Origin: Rhizobium sp. TH2
GTDB lineage: Bacteria > Pseudomonadota > Alphaproteobacteria > Rhizobiales > Rhizobiaceae
DNA: 64,000 bases
Direction of reading: 5' to 3'
Assembly: GCF_024707525.1 (NCBI RefSeq)
Contig: NZ_CP062231.1
Coordinates: 4,901,501-4,965,500, forward strand
The notes under the pieces are model-generated. The model ran no database searches. It had not been told where the DNA came from and saw only the letters and a list, made by a program, of their open reading frames with translations. Positions 54,028 to 63,689 of the stretch are shown in pieces; position 1 is the first letter of the stretch, and each line of letters opens with the position of its first letter. A program made the translations under genes and the position numbers.

Positions 54028-54133
54028 CGTCATCCTAGGGCTTGTCCCTAGGATTTGGTGAGTAAGAGATGGACGGTTACCTTGCCGCGAATAGCACGCT
54101 CACCAGATGCTCGGCACAAGGCCGAGCATGACG
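54028..54133. repeat. Palindromic intergenic repeat with independently paired halves
   Basis: The ends CGTCAT...TTGGTGAG and CTCACCAGATG...ATGACG are inverted. Each half also has its own hairpin: CCTAGGG-CTTG-TCCCTAGG on the left and GCTCGG-CACAAGG-CCGAGC on the right, with different stem sequences. It lies between acnA and the LysE-family gene. Confidence 0.78.
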
Positions 54134-54265
54134 TCGCGGGTGAGTGGGCCTCGGCTAGCGACTGCTGCTCAATCATCACCGGGCTTGATGCGCGGTTCAA
54201 CAAATATCGCTTTTCCTTATGAAAGCTTCGGCTATCTTCCAGCGATGCATTCTCGCGAGGCCGCC

Positions 54266-54904
54266 ATGCCGATCCATGAATACCTGCCCTATCTCGCCGT
54301 CGCCTGGACGGCCTATTTCATCGCGGTGGTCAGCCCTGGCCCGGCGACGCTGGCGCTGGCGGCGACGTCGATGACCTCGGGCCGCGCGGCGGGTGTGTCA
54401 CTGGCGCTTGGCGTCTATACCGGTTCGTTCATCTGGGCGTGCCTGACATCGGCCGGGCTGGCGGCGATCCTGACCGCCTATGCCGGCCTGCTGACGATAC
54501 TCAAGATCATCGGCGGACTATATCTGCTGTGGCTCGCCTGGAAATCGTTCCGCTCGGCGATGACGGCTGACGAAGTGCATCTCGCGGCTCTCGCCAACAA
54601 GGAGCTGACGCGCCGGCAACTCTATTTCAAGGGGTTGATGCTGCACCTGACCAACCCGAAGGCCATTCTCTCCTGGCTCGCGCTGCTGTCGCTCGGCCTG
54701 CCGCCCGGTGCGCCGGCCTCGATCTTCGCGGTCTTCATAGCGGGGTGCCTAGTGATCGGCTCGACGACTTTCATCGGGCTCGCGATCCTGTTTTCGACCG
54801 GCCCGGTGCGGCGGGGCTATACCCATGCGCGGCGGTATATCGATGCCTTCGTGGGGGTGTTTTTTGCGGCGGCGGGGGTGAAGCTGCTGACGGCGAGGAT
54901 TTGA
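54266..54904 (+). CDS. LysE/RhtB-family amino-acid exporter
   Basis: This 212-residue membrane protein of the LysE family exports amino acids or their analogues. It has the VSPGPATLALAATSMTSGRAAGVSLALGVYTGSFIWACLTSAGLAAIL opening, then GGLYLLWLAWKSFRSA and LYFKGLMLHLTNPKAILSWLALLSLGLP. About six hydrophobic segments are seen. GAGG is upstream of the ATG at 54266; an ATG at 54245 is possible. Confidence 0.9.
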   Translation: MPIHEYLPYLAVAWTAYFIAVVSPGPATLALAATSMTSGRAAGVSLALGVYTGSFIWACLTSAGLAAILTAYAGLLTILKIIGGLYLLWLAWKSFRSAMTADEVHLAALANKELTRRQLYFKGLMLHLTNPKAILSWLALLSLGLPPGAPASIFAVFIAGCLVIGSTTFIGLAILFSTGPVRRGYTHARRYIDAFVGVFFAAAGVKLLTARI

Positions 54905-54944
54905 GCGTTCGTTGGCCGAGGCTTCCCCGATCATAAACCGGAGA

Positions 54945-55211
54945 ATGGCCGACGGAAGCCGGCTGTTTCTTGAGCTACCGCAGTCGGTCTATCCTGATGC
55001 TGCGGTCGAGCATTTGAAGATGTTGCCGCGTGCCGAGCTGGTCGATTTCCTCGACACGATCCCCGAATCGTGGATCGACTTCCGGTTCGAAGGACACGAG
55101 TTCAGCATCAACGATCAGCTGGGGGAATTCTGGTTCTTCGTCAAGGACCCGGTGTGTCCGGATTCGATTCTCACACGGATACGAGATCATTTTGTGAGGC
55201 TGGTGGGTTAA
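54945..55211 (+). CDS. Hypothetical protein, 88 residues
   Basis: I do not recognise this small cytoplasmic protein (MADGSRLFLELPQSVYPDAAVEHLKMLPRAELVDFLDTIPESWIDFRFEGHEFSINDQLGEFWFFVKDPVCPDSILTRI). The acidic, aromatic-rich sequence recalls small immunity-type or phage-adjacent proteins. The start at 54945 is the first good ATG; the TTG at 54912 is another option. It converges on ispG. Confidence 0.5.
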   Translation: MADGSRLFLELPQSVYPDAAVEHLKMLPRAELVDFLDTIPESWIDFRFEGHEFSINDQLGEFWFFVKDPVCPDSILTRIRDHFVRLVG

Positions 55212-55249
55212 CTCGTATCGAGGTTACCCTTCTGTAAGGCTTCCTAAAA

Positions 55250-56503
55250 CTACTCCGCCGCTTCCGTCTTCTGCCCAAACCGCTTCTCGATGTAATCCAC
55301 CACCAGTGCCTCGAAATCCTCGGCGATTTTCGGGCCGCGCAGCGTCAGCGCCTTCTTGCCGTCGATGAAAACAGGCGCGGCCGGGGTTTCGCCCGTGCCG
55401 GGGAGCGAGATGCCGATATCGGCGTGCTTGGACTCGCCCGGGCCGTTGACGATGCAGCCCATGACGGCGACGTTGAGAGCCTCGACGCCGGGATATTTTT
55501 CGCGCCAGATCGGCATGTTCTTGCGCAGGTCGCGCTCGATGTTCTGGGCGAGCTCCTGGAAGACGGTCGAGGTGGTGCGGCCGCAGCCGGGACAGGCGGC
55601 GACGACGGGGAGGAACTGGCGGAAACCCATGACCTGCAGGAGTTCCTGCGCCACGATGACTTCCTTTGTGCGGTCGCCGTTCGGCTCGGGCGTCAGCGAA
55701 ACGCGGATCGTGTCGCCGATGCCCTGTTGCAGCACGTAGCCCATGGCGGCTGACGAGGCGACGATGCCCTTCGAGCCCATGCCCGCCTCGGTGAGGCCGA
55801 GGTGGAGCGCGTGGTTGGAGCGCTGGGAGAGGGCTGAATAGCAGGCGATCAGGTCTTGCACGTTGGAGACCTTGGCCGACAGGATAATGCGGTTGCGCGG
55901 CAGGCCGATGTCCTCGGCGAGCTCGGCCGACAGCAGCGCCGACTGGACGATCGCCTCGCGCGTCACGTCGCGGGCCGACATCGGCGAACCCTCAGCGGCG
56001 TTCTTGTCCATCAGGCTGGTCAGAAGTTCCTGGTCGAGCGAACCCCAGTTGACGCCGATGCGGACCGGCTTGTCGTAGCGGATCGCCATTTCGACGATAT
56101 CGGCGAACTGCTTGTCCTTCTTGTCCCTGAAGCCGACATTGCCGGGATTGATGCGGTATTTCGCGAGCGCCTCGGCGCAGGCCGGATGGTCGGCGAGCAG
56201 TTTATGGCCGATATAGTGAAAATCGCCGATCAGTGGCACATCCATGCCGAGGCGGAGCAGGCGTTCGCGGATCTTCGGCACGGCCGCCGCGCTCTCGTCG
56301 CGATCGACGGTGATGCGCACGATCTCCGAACCCGCCTTGAAGAGTTCGGCAACCTGCTTGACCGTGCCGTCGATATCGGCGGTGTCGGTATTGGTCATCG
56401 ATTGCACGACAACGGGCGCGCCGCCGCCGACGATCACGCCGCCGACATCGACGGCGATGGAGGCACGGCGCGGCTTGGGGGCGAATTCGGCAAAGGCGGA
56501 CAT
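55250..56503 (-). CDS. ispG: 4-hydroxy-3-methylbut-2-enyl diphosphate synthase
   Basis: IspG catalyses the seventh step of the MEP isoprenoid pathway, reductive ring opening of MEcPP, with a [4Fe-4S] cluster. The 417-residue protein has [30 protein letters not shown] and the cluster cysteines in [12 protein letters not shown] and [11 protein letters not shown]. Length and order are normal for the bacterial type. Confidence 0.97.
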   Translation of the reverse strand: MSAFAEFAPKPRRASIAVDVGGVIVGGGAPVVVQSMTNTDTADIDGTVKQVAELFKAGSEIVRITVDRDESAAAVPKIRERLLRLGMDVPLIGDFHYIGHKLLADHPACAEALAKYRINPGNVGFRDKKDKQFADIVEMAIRYDKPVRIGVNWGSLDQELLTSLMDKNAAEGSPMSARDVTREAIVQSALLSAELAEDIGLPRNRIILSAKVSNVQDLIACYSALSQRSNHALHLGLTEAGMGSKGIVASSAAMGYVLQQGIGDTIRVSLTPEPNGDRTKEVIVAQELLQVMGFRQFLPVVAACPGCGRTTSTVFQELAQNIERDLRKNMPIWREKYPGVEALNVAVMGCIVNGPGESKHADIGISLPGTGETPAAPVFIDGKKALTLRGPKIAEDFEALVVDYIEKRFGQKTEAAE

Positions 56504-56704
56504 CGGAAAATCTCTAGTGTCTGACAGGCTTCAAGTGGCAAGGGCAGAGGTGAAAGTCAATCCTGCGGCAAATTGATGACGATCAGTTTACCGAAGACGG
56601 CGCAGGTCCGCGCTATTTTCGCGCAGTTCGGTCGTGACCGTCCGGTTGCGGCGCGCGCCGCCGATGCCTATGCTCCTGCCCAACAGAGATGACGGGAGGC
56701 TGAC

Positions 56705-57700
56705 ATGACGTTCAGGGCGCTGTTGGTGGAGAAGGCCGACGACGGCACGATCACACAATCCGTGCAGGAGCTCGATGACGACCGGCTGCCTGAGGGCAAT
56801 GTCACGGTTCGGGTCGAATATTCAACGCTGAACTACAAGGACGGGCTCTGCATGCACGGCCAGGGCGGGCTGGTCCGCACCTATCCACATGTGCCGGGCG
56901 TGGATTTTTCCGGCGTGGTGGAAGAGTCCTCCGATCCGCTCTACCGGCCCGGCGACCGCGTGGTGCTGACCGGCTGGCGCGTCGGCGAGTTGCGTTGGGG
57001 CGGCTATGCCTCCCGCGCGAGGGTCAATGCCGATTGGCTGGTGAAGCTGCCGGAGGCGATCTCGACGCGCAACGCCATGGCCATTGGCACCGCAGGTCTT
57101 ACATCCATGCTGGCGGTCATCGCGCTGGAAAAGGCGGGGCTGACACCAGATAAGGGCGAGGTTCTGGTGACGGGTGCGGCCGGTGGCGTCGGCTCGGTCG
57201 CCGTCGCCATCCTGGCGAAGCTCGGATACCGAGTCGCGGCCGTCACCGGACGGGCCGAGGCTGCGGACTATCTTAAAGAGCTCGGCGCTGAAACAATTGT
57301 CGCCCGGACTGAATTGGCGGAAGCCAGCAGCAAGCCGCTCGAATCCGAGCGTTGGGCGGCAGCGGTGGATGCCGTGGGTGGCGAGATGCTGGGGCGCGTC
57401 CTGAAGCAGATGAAGTATAATGGCGCGGTCGCCTCGATCGGGCTTGCGGGCGGGGCGGCTGTCCCGTCCTTCACCGTCATTCCGTTCCTGCTGCGCGGGG
57501 TCAACCTGCTCGGCATCGACTCTGTGATGAAACCCTACCAGCCGCGTCTTGAGGCATGGAACCGCCTCGTCAGCGATCTCCCGATGGATAAACTCGAGAG
57601 GATGATCTCCGAACACGGTCTTCAAGACATGCCCGCCCTCGGGAAGAAGATCATCGAGGGCGGAGTGAAGGGGCGTGTCGTGGTCGATCCGAACCGTTGA
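56705..57700 (+). CDS. Medium-chain oxidoreductase, YhdH/AcuI (acrylyl-CoA reductase) type
   Basis: This 331-residue NADPH-dependent quinone-oxidoreductase-family protein resembles AcuI/YhdH, which reduces acrylyl-CoA. FRALLVEKADDGTITQSVQELDDDRLPEGNVTVRVEYSTLNYKDGL is the typical start, followed by GVDFSGVVEES, VTGAAGGVGSVAVAILAKLGY (nucleotide loop) and LLGIDSVMKPYQPRLEAWNRL. There are no zinc ligands. Its stop is directly adjacent to that of the convergent RTX gene. Confidence 0.9.
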   Translation: MTFRALLVEKADDGTITQSVQELDDDRLPEGNVTVRVEYSTLNYKDGLCMHGQGGLVRTYPHVPGVDFSGVVEESSDPLYRPGDRVVLTGWRVGELRWGGYASRARVNADWLVKLPEAISTRNAMAIGTAGLTSMLAVIALEKAGLTPDKGEVLVTGAAGGVGSVAVAILAKLGYRVAAVTGRAEAADYLKELGAETIVARTELAEASSKPLESERWAAAVDAVGGEMLGRVLKQMKYNGAVASIGLAGGAAVPSFTVIPFLLRGVNLLGIDSVMKPYQPRLEAWNRLVSDLPMDKLERMISEHGLQDMPALGKKIIEGGVKGRVVVDPNR

Positions 57701-58672
57701 TCAGAGCACGAAGTCGGTTGCGGTCATTGAGGTCAGACCAGTGACGTTGACCGCGAAATCGGCTTGGCGGTCGCCGTTGACGTCGGCGCTGAGCACGCCG
57801 CTTGCGAAGCGCAACTGACCGGCCTGGCCCGTGAACGAGGCGATGCCCTGGAAGGTGAAGGCCTGATCGCCGCCGCCAGTGACAGCGTCTATGGCGGAGA
57901 GGTCGATCAGGTCGCCGTCGGCGCGGGTGAAATCGCCGATCTTGTCATTGAGGCCGGCGAGGCTGTCAGTCACGGCCTGGAACACGAAGACATCGCTTCC
58001 GGCATCTCCGAGCATGGCGTCAAAACCGGCGCCGCCGACGATCACGTCATCTCCGCCAAAGCCGAAGATAGTGTCGGTGCCGGCCAGACCCATCAGCGTA
58101 TTGTCATCGTCGGTGCCGCCAATGATGTCGGCATTTCTGGAGCCGACGGCGTTCTCGATCGAGATGATCTGCTCGGTGCGCGATGCACCGGTCTGCACAA
58201 GGCCCGCGGCGAGATCGATGATCACGCCGGTGTCGCCAATGACGGTGCTTTCATGGCGGAACTGGTAGGAGATCGTGTCGCTGCCGGCGCCACCGTCGAA
58301 GCCGTTCTCCCAGCCTTCGCTGTTGAAAATGTCCTTGCCGCCGCCGCCAAGATAGGCGCTTTTCAGCGTGGTGAGGAAGAACTGGTCGTTGCCGCCGCGA
58401 CCTTCGACGATGTCGAAGCCCCCCAGCGAAGAGAAGCCGGTACCGATATAGGTGTCGCTACCTTTGCCGAGTGTGATTTGGTTGCCGCCTTCGAAGGCAT
58501 TGAAGACAGTGTCCTTGCCGCTGCCGGCATCGACGAAATTGTCGCCGCCGAGGTCGTCGTCGCGGTCGAGCACCACAGTGTCGTTGCCGCCAAATGCCTG
58601 AATTTCGAGCGACGGGCGACCGTTCTGGTCGATCCGGTCGTTTCCATTCGTACCTCTGATGATCCTAGCCAT
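57701..58672 (-). CDS. RTX-type calcium-binding protein, probably type I secreted
   Basis: This 323-residue protein consists almost entirely of GGxGxDxxx-type nonapeptides (FGGNDTVVLD, GSGKDTVFN, GGAGSDTISY, GTDTIFGFGGDDVIVGGAGFDAMLGDAGSDVFVF) that bind Ca2+ in a parallel beta-roll. There is no signal peptide, so export would be by a type I system through its C-terminus (LSADVNGDRQADFAVNVTGLTSMTATDFVL), which ends in hydrophobic residues as is typical. No enzyme domain is visible. No ABC/HlyD genes are adjacent. The start at 58672 has GGAGAGGG upstream. Confidence 0.88.
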   Translation of the reverse strand: MARIIRGTNGNDRIDQNGRPSLEIQAFGGNDTVVLDRDDDLGGDNFVDAGSGKDTVFNAFEGGNQITLGKGSDTYIGTGFSSLGGFDIVEGRGGNDQFFLTTLKSAYLGGGGKDIFNSEGWENGFDGGAGSDTISYQFRHESTVIGDTGVIIDLAAGLVQTGASRTEQIISIENAVGSRNADIIGGTDDDNTLMGLAGTDTIFGFGGDDVIVGGAGFDAMLGDAGSDVFVFQAVTDSLAGLNDKIGDFTRADGDLIDLSAIDAVTGGGDQAFTFQGIASFTGQAGQLRFASGVLSADVNGDRQADFAVNVTGLTSMTATDFVL

Positions 58673-58844
58673 GTCCCTCTCCATCGGTGGGATACTGTTT
58701 CAATGGAGGTGTTATCGCAGCATCGGCCGAGAGGCGCGGTTACGCGGGGAACAGGTGCGATGGAATGGTGGCTAAAGACAAGACGGGCGGGCTATTCGGA
58801 TTATTCGGCGGGCTATGCATTTTTTCGAAAAAAATTTGTCGGGC

Positions 58845-59300
58845 TCAAACTTCGAGCATGGAGACTTCCTTGGCGGAGGAGAGCACGATCAGGGTTTCGG
58901 TGCGCATCAGGCCTTCGATACCCTTGAGCTCCTGTGCCAGGAACCGCTCAAGCTCGCGCGTGTTTTTCAGTCGGACCTTGAGCAGGTAGTTCCAGGCGCC
59001 CGTTACGTGATGGCATTCAAGCACCGCGCCGCTGGCGGCGACCTTCTTGAGAAACGCCGCCTCCACCTCCGGTTCGTTCCAGCCGACGAAGACGAAGGCG
59101 AGCAGGTCGAGCCCGACCTTCTCCGGATTGACCGCTGCATGGAAGCCCGAAATGATCTCGTTGCGTATCAGCCGCTTGATCCGGTCGTTGACGGTCGAGG
59201 GCGCGAGCTTCAACTCCTGCCCGATTTCGGCGAGCGATAGTCTGTCGTTTTTTTGAAGCAAAGCCAGAAGACTGCGATCAGTTTCGTCTAATATGCTCAT
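58845..59300 (-). CDS. Lrp/AsnC-family transcription regulator
   Basis: This 151-residue regulator has the N-terminal HTH (LDETDRSLLALLQKNDRLSLAEIGQELKLAPSTVNDRIKRLIRNEIISGFHAAVNPEKVG) and RAM domain (LDLLAFVFVGWNEPEVEAAFLKKVAASGAVLECHHVTGAWNYLLKVRLKNTRELERFL). Start 59300 is MSILDET. It is divergent from the DUF1223 gene. The target is unknown. Confidence 0.93.
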   Translation of the reverse strand: MSILDETDRSLLALLQKNDRLSLAEIGQELKLAPSTVNDRIKRLIRNEIISGFHAAVNPEKVGLDLLAFVFVGWNEPEVEAAFLKKVAASGAVLECHHVTGAWNYLLKVRLKNTRELERFLAQELKGIEGLMRTETLIVLSSAKEVSMLEV

Positions 59301-59609
59301 GACATCATCCCGAATTAGCAAATCGTTTCTGCGGACCTTAATGGCAAAGCGGCCGGGCCGAAAGACTGATATTGGTCAAGTTTGTACACACGACCGAAAA
59401 CCTGTAGGCACTCCTGAACTCTGTCAACCACTGGACGCCGCCATCCTGCATTCCGTTTTCCGGCACGAGGACAAGTTTTCGTGACCTGACGTCAGCCACA
59501 ATCAATCTATTTTGATTTATGTGTGAGGTCTGTTTGTTCTATAAGCAAGCCGGATGCAGCGGGAGGACCAGGGCTGGGCACGTGCATCTGTCTGGCGAGA
59601 AAGCGGGAA
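59301..59609. other. Divergent intergenic region, Lrp regulator and DUF1223 gene
   Basis: These 309 bases hold no convincing gene. A 10-bp palindrome CTGACGTCAG lies at 59486-59495 and could be an operator. The rest shows no repeat or RNA structure I can support. Confidence 0.5.
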
Positions 59610-60362
59610 ATGTTGCGCATCGTAACCCTTTTCATATCGATCGTGCTGCCGGCATTGGCAGCGACGACCCTTGTTTTGGGGACCGTATCCGCCGAGGAGA
59701 TCAGCCGTTCCGCGCCTGTCGGTATTGTAGAACTCTTTACATCGCAAGGTTGTTCCAACTGTCCCAAGGCGGATCGGGCCATCGAGGCGCTTGCGGAAAG
59801 CGATGATGTCGTCACGATCACCTACCACGTAGACTATTGGAACTATCTCGGCTGGGAAGATACGCTCAGCGCCAAGGAGAATACCGAGCGTCAATATGGT
59901 TATGCCAAGACGCTTGGGATTCGCAATGTATTCACGCCACAGATTATTCTCAACGGCCTGCACGACGCGAAAGTGTCCGACGCCGGCAAGATAAGGGCAC
60001 GGCTTGCAAGCCTCGACAACGGCGGCGAGCGCCTGAGCGTGCCGGTCACCGCCAGCCTGTCACCCGCCGAAATGACGATCAGTATCGGCGACGGCGCGGG
60101 CAATGCCGACGTGATCATCGCCTATTACAAGAAGCACACGGTGGTCGAAATCAAGACCGGCGAGAACGAAGGCAAGAAGATCACCTACCGCAATGCCGTG
60201 ACCAAGCTCGAGACGGTCGGCATGTGGGACGGCAAGGCCCTGACCATCAAACTGCCGGCCGCACTTCTCGCCAAGCGCGGGTTCGACGGCTGCGCGATTC
60301 TCCTGCAATCGCATGATGCCAACGGCAATCCCGGCCGTATATTGGGCGCTGCTTCGCTCTAG
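59610..60362 (+). CDS. DUF1223 exported thioredoxin-like protein
   Basis: This 250-residue DUF1223 protein has a signal peptide (MLRIVTLFISIVLPALAATTLVLGTVSAEE). The mature N-terminus VGIVELFTSQGCSNCPKADRAIEALAESDDVVTITYHVDYWNYLGWEDTLS has a CxxC (GCSNCPKAD) thioredoxin-like active site, so it may act in periplasmic redox. Its stop codon TAG overlaps the first two bases of the 272-bp palindromic element copy 2. It is usually near acnA/ccm genes in rhizobia, as here. Confidence 0.9.
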   Translation: MLRIVTLFISIVLPALAATTLVLGTVSAEEISRSAPVGIVELFTSQGCSNCPKADRAIEALAESDDVVTITYHVDYWNYLGWEDTLSAKENTERQYGYAKTLGIRNVFTPQIILNGLHDAKVSDAGKIRARLASLDNGGERLSVPVTASLSPAEMTISIGDGAGNADVIIAYYKKHTVVEIKTGENEGKKITYRNAVTKLETVGMWDGKALTIKLPAALLAKRGFDGCAILLQSHDANGNPGRILGAASL

Positions 60363-60632
60363 ATCGCTTCATTGTTAAATGGAATCATTCTGTTGGCCGA
60401 GACGGAGTCGGATATTCGTTCGGTCGGCGCGGGTCGTAGCCCAGTTTTACGGCCAAGGCGACCGAACGAATAGGCGGCCCGTATCGGCCAACCCCGAAGG
60501 GGCCGGGCATCTTTCCGCCAGGGCAGAGGCGATCGGCTCGGGCGTACATCGGGGTATGCCCTTCGCCAATCGCCTCTGCCCTGACGAAAACCTGCTCCGG
60601 CAGAATGCTTCCATTTAACAATGAAACGATCT
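60361..60632. repeat. 272-bp structured palindromic element, copy 2
   Basis: It has the same length, ends and layout as the copy at 33844-34115. The terminal repeats include AGATCGCTTCATTGTTAAAT and its near-complement. Stem I is ATTCGTTCGGTCG / CGACCGAACGAAT (60414-60426 with 60459-60471), stem II AGGGCAGAGGCGAT / ATCGCCTCTGCCCT. Both are perfect, although most of their bases differ from copy 1. TA lies at both ends of the element (CTA/GATC and GATC/TAA), as expected for a TA-target insertion. Confidence 0.85.
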
Positions 60633-60762
60633 AAGCCTGCTTGCATTTTCGATAGCGGCTCCTGCAAAACAATCTTGCAATTCGGTCTTCTTCAGGCAAA
60701 CTGTCACCAATTCGTCATCCTGCGTTGCGCGGGTGACGGGCAGATTGCGCGAATGGGGTCAA

Positions 60763-61149
60763 ATGTCGGATCACGGCGAGCACACAGGATCGGCCGAACG
60801 CAGAGGCCGGATCGTCATCGACCTGAGGGAATACCGCGACGCCCGCGACCCGATGCCGGTGACGTTCCACCGCCTTGAACTCAATCAGATTCTCCGGGTC
60901 TATGGCCGCATGGTCGGAGAGAGCGAATGGCGCGACTACGCCATCGATCATTTCAAGGAGAAGGCGGTGTTTTCCGTCTTCAAGCGGTCGGGTGACCTGC
61001 CGGCCTACCAGATCGAGAAGAATCCCAAATTCGCTGCAAAACAAGGTGCCTTCTCCGTCGTCAACACCCAGGGCCGCATTCTCAAGCGCGGCCACGACCT
61101 CGCCCAGGTCATGAAATTCTTCGACAAGGTCCAGAAGCTCCAGGACTGA
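60763..61149 (+). CDS. DUF2794 family protein
   Basis: This 128-residue protein of the alphaproteobacterial DUF2794 family has the motif IVIDLREYRDARDPMPVTFHRLELNQILRVYGRMVGESEWRDYAIDHFKEKAVFSVFKRSGDLPAYQIEKNPKFAAKQGAFSVVN. It is cytoplasmic; function is unknown. The ATG at 60763 has GGGG upstream. It may be cotranscribed with thiN, 59 bases downstream. Confidence 0.85.
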   Translation: MSDHGEHTGSAERRGRIVIDLREYRDARDPMPVTFHRLELNQILRVYGRMVGESEWRDYAIDHFKEKAVFSVFKRSGDLPAYQIEKNPKFAAKQGAFSVVNTQGRILKRGHDLAQVMKFFDKVQKLQD

Positions 61150-61208
61150 ACCACTTCTTCCAACCCTCCCAAATTGACCTTCAGGCAGCCGTCGCGTAAA
61201 GCGCGGGC

Positions 61209-61853
61209 ATGACGACATTCGCAATCCTTCTCGGCGGGCCGGTTTCGGTCAATCCTCGGCTTTTGACGCAGCTCGAAGGCGTGCGCACGATCGCCGCCGA
61301 TAGCGGTATCAGGCACGCGGGAGCCCTGGGATTGCTGCCCGAACTCTGGGTCGGCGATTTTGATTCCTCGACGGAGGAACTCGCTGTCGAATATGCCGAA
61401 GTACCACGGCTCGAATATCCCTCGGAGAAATCGCTGACCGATGGCGAACTTGCGGTGCAGACCGCGCTCGAACGCGGCGCAACCCGCGCCGTGCTTGTCG
61501 GCGCGCTGGGCGGCGAGCGGGCCGATCACGCCTGGGCGCATCTCGTGCAGGCCATGGCGCTGTCCGCTGCCGGCATAGAAGTGCTGCTGACATCGGGCGA
61601 CGAGGAAGGCTATCCGTTCTGGCCGGGATCGATGCTGCTCGACCTACCCAAGGCCAGCCTGTTTTCCGTGCTCGGTCTCGACGCGCTCGATGGCCTGACG
61701 ATCCGCAATGCGCGCTATCCGCTCGATGATTTCCATTTGCCTTTCGGCTCGTCGCGCACCATTTCCAATGTCGCGGAAGGCGCTGTCTCGTTCAGCCTCC
61801 GCGCCGGTCGCGCGCTGGTCCTGGCGCGCCCGCATGATTTTTCCGGAGTATGA
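61209..61853 (+). CDS. thiN: Thiamine diphosphokinase
   Basis: ThiN transfers pyrophosphate from ATP to thiamine. The 214-residue protein matches the family: FAILLGGPVSVNPRLL, the conserved TIAADSGIRHAGALGLLPELWVGDFDSS, and LEYPSEKSLTDGELAVQTALERGATRAVLVGALGGERADHAWAHL. It overlaps the ABC-F gene by 4 bases (ATGA). Together with the thiE-like gene at 11856 it is one of two thiamine-related genes here. Confidence 0.9.
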   Translation: MTTFAILLGGPVSVNPRLLTQLEGVRTIAADSGIRHAGALGLLPELWVGDFDSSTEELAVEYAEVPRLEYPSEKSLTDGELAVQTALERGATRAVLVGALGGERADHAWAHLVQAMALSAAGIEVLLTSGDEEGYPFWPGSMLLDLPKASLFSVLGLDALDGLTIRNARYPLDDFHLPFGSSRTISNVAEGAVSFSLRAGRALVLARPHDFSGV

Positions 61854-63676
61854 TATTGGCACCGCCGATCCTGAAACTCGACGACATCCATCTGAATTTC
61901 GGCGGCACGCCGCTGCTTTCGGGCGCCAGCCTGCAGCTGGAACCCGGCGAGCGAATCTGCCTTGTCGGCCGCAACGGTTCAGGCAAATCGACGCTGATGA
62001 AGATCGCGGCGGGGCTTGCCGAACCGCAGAGCGGCGAGGTGTTCCGCCATCCCTCGGCGACGGTCCGCTATCTCAACCAGGCGCCTGATTTCGAGGGTTT
62101 TGACACCGTCGAGGCCTATGCCGCGGCTGGGCTGGGACCGTCCGACGATCCCTATCGGGTCACCTACCTGCTCGAGCATCTCGGGCTGACCGGCCATGAG
62201 CATCCTTCCAGCCTGTCCGGCGGCGAGATGCGGCGGGCGGCCCTTGCCAAGGTCATGGCGCCGGAGCCGGATATCCTGTTGCTCGACGAGCCGACCAACC
62301 ATCTCGACCTGCCGACCATCGAATGGCTGGAAGGCGAACTCCAGAAGACCAGGAGCGCGTTGATCCTGATCTCGCACGACCGGCGTTTCCTGGAGAAAGT
62401 ATCGACGGCGACGGTCTGGCTTGATCGCGGCACGTCGCGGCGTCTCGATCGCGGTTTCGGCCATTTCGAGGCCTGGCGCGACAAGGTGCTGGAGGAAGAA
62501 GAGCTCGAACAGCACAAGCTCGGCAAGCAGATCGAACGCGAGGAACACTGGCTGCGCTATGGCGTCACCGCGCGCCGCAAGCGCAATATGCGCCGTCTCG
62601 GCCAGTTGCAGGATTTGCGCCAGGAGCACCGCTCGCATCGCGGCGCGCTCGGTTCCGCCCGGGCGACGGTGGCGGAGGCCCGCGATTCCGGCAAGCTGGT
62701 GATCGAGGCCGAGAAGATCACCAAGTCCTATGGCGACCGGGTGATTGTGTCGCCCTTCTCGCTCCGGGTCCATCGCGGCGACCGGATCGGCCTCGTCGGC
62801 CCGAACGGCGCCGGCAAGACGACGCTACTCAAGATGCTGACCGGCCAACTCGAACCTGATTCGGGCACGGTGAAGCTCGGCACCAATCTCGAAATGGCAA
62901 CGCTCGACCAGAAGCGCGAGGATCTCGATCTCGAGGAAACGCTCGCCCATTACCTGACCGACGGACGGGGCGACAACCTGCTGGTCAATGGCGTCGCCAA
63001 GCATGTCACCGGCTATATGAAGGATTTTCTGTTCCAGCCCGAACAGGCTCGCACCCCGATCCGCAATCTCTCGGGCGGAGAGCGCGCGCGGCTGATCCTG
63101 GCGCGCAATCTTGCGCGTCCGTCCAACCTGCTGATCCTCGACGAACCGACCAACGATCTCGACATCGAGACGCTCGATCTCTTGCAGGAAATCGTGTCCA
63201 GCTATGCCGGCACCGCGATCCTGGTCAGCCACGATCGCGACTTCCTCGACCGCACCGTCACCTCGACGATCGCACCGGCCGATCCGGAAAATCCGGATGG
63301 CCGCTGGATCGAATATGCCGGCGGCTATACCGACATGCTTGCCCAGCGCCGCGACGCGCAGGCCGAGCGGAAGCGGGAAGAGCGCGACAAGCGCCCTGCC
63401 GCTTCGGCTGTGTCGTCGGACGAGCCGTCCAAGGGGAAGGCCAAGCTCTCCTACAAGCAGAAATTCGCCATCGAGAGCCTGCCGAAGAAGATGGCGGAGA
63501 GACACGCGGAAGTCGCCAAACTCGAAGCAAGAATGGCCGACCCGGCTTTCTTCACAAAAGACCCGGATGGGTTCGCCAGGGCCGCCAAACTGACGGAAGC
63601 CGCGCGCGCCGAGATCGCCCGCATGGAAGAAGAGTGGCTGGAACTCGAAATGCTCCGCGAGGAACTCGAGGGCTGA
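61850..63676 (+). CDS. ABC-F family ATPase (Uup-like)
   Basis: This 608-residue soluble protein has two ABC ATPase domains (Walker A GRNGSGKST about 37-46 and GPNGAGKTT about 316-325; signatures LSGGEMRR and LSGGERARL; Walker B ILLLDEPTNHLD and LLILDEPTNDLD) and a C-terminal coiled coil. ABC-F proteins act on ribosomes; this one resembles Uup. The linker between the ATPase domains is the P-site interaction motif. No membrane part exists. It follows thiN with a 4-base overlap. Confidence 0.95.
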   Translation: MILAPPILKLDDIHLNFGGTPLLSGASLQLEPGERICLVGRNGSGKSTLMKIAAGLAEPQSGEVFRHPSATVRYLNQAPDFEGFDTVEAYAAAGLGPSDDPYRVTYLLEHLGLTGHEHPSSLSGGEMRRAALAKVMAPEPDILLLDEPTNHLDLPTIEWLEGELQKTRSALILISHDRRFLEKVSTATVWLDRGTSRRLDRGFGHFEAWRDKVLEEEELEQHKLGKQIEREEHWLRYGVTARRKRNMRRLGQLQDLRQEHRSHRGALGSARATVAEARDSGKLVIEAEKITKSYGDRVIVSPFSLRVHRGDRIGLVGPNGAGKTTLLKMLTGQLEPDSGTVKLGTNLEMATLDQKREDLDLEETLAHYLTDGRGDNLLVNGVAKHVTGYMKDFLFQPEQARTPIRNLSGGERARLILARNLARPSNLLILDEPTNDLDIETLDLLQEIVSSYAGTAILVSHDRDFLDRTVTSTIAPADPENPDGRWIEYAGGYTDMLAQRRDAQAERKREERDKRPAASAVSSDEPSKGKAKLSYKQKFAIESLPKKMAERHAEVAKLEARMADPAFFTKDPDGFARAAKLTEAARAEIARMEEEWLELEMLREELEG

Positions 63677-63689
63677 AGCGCTAACCCAC

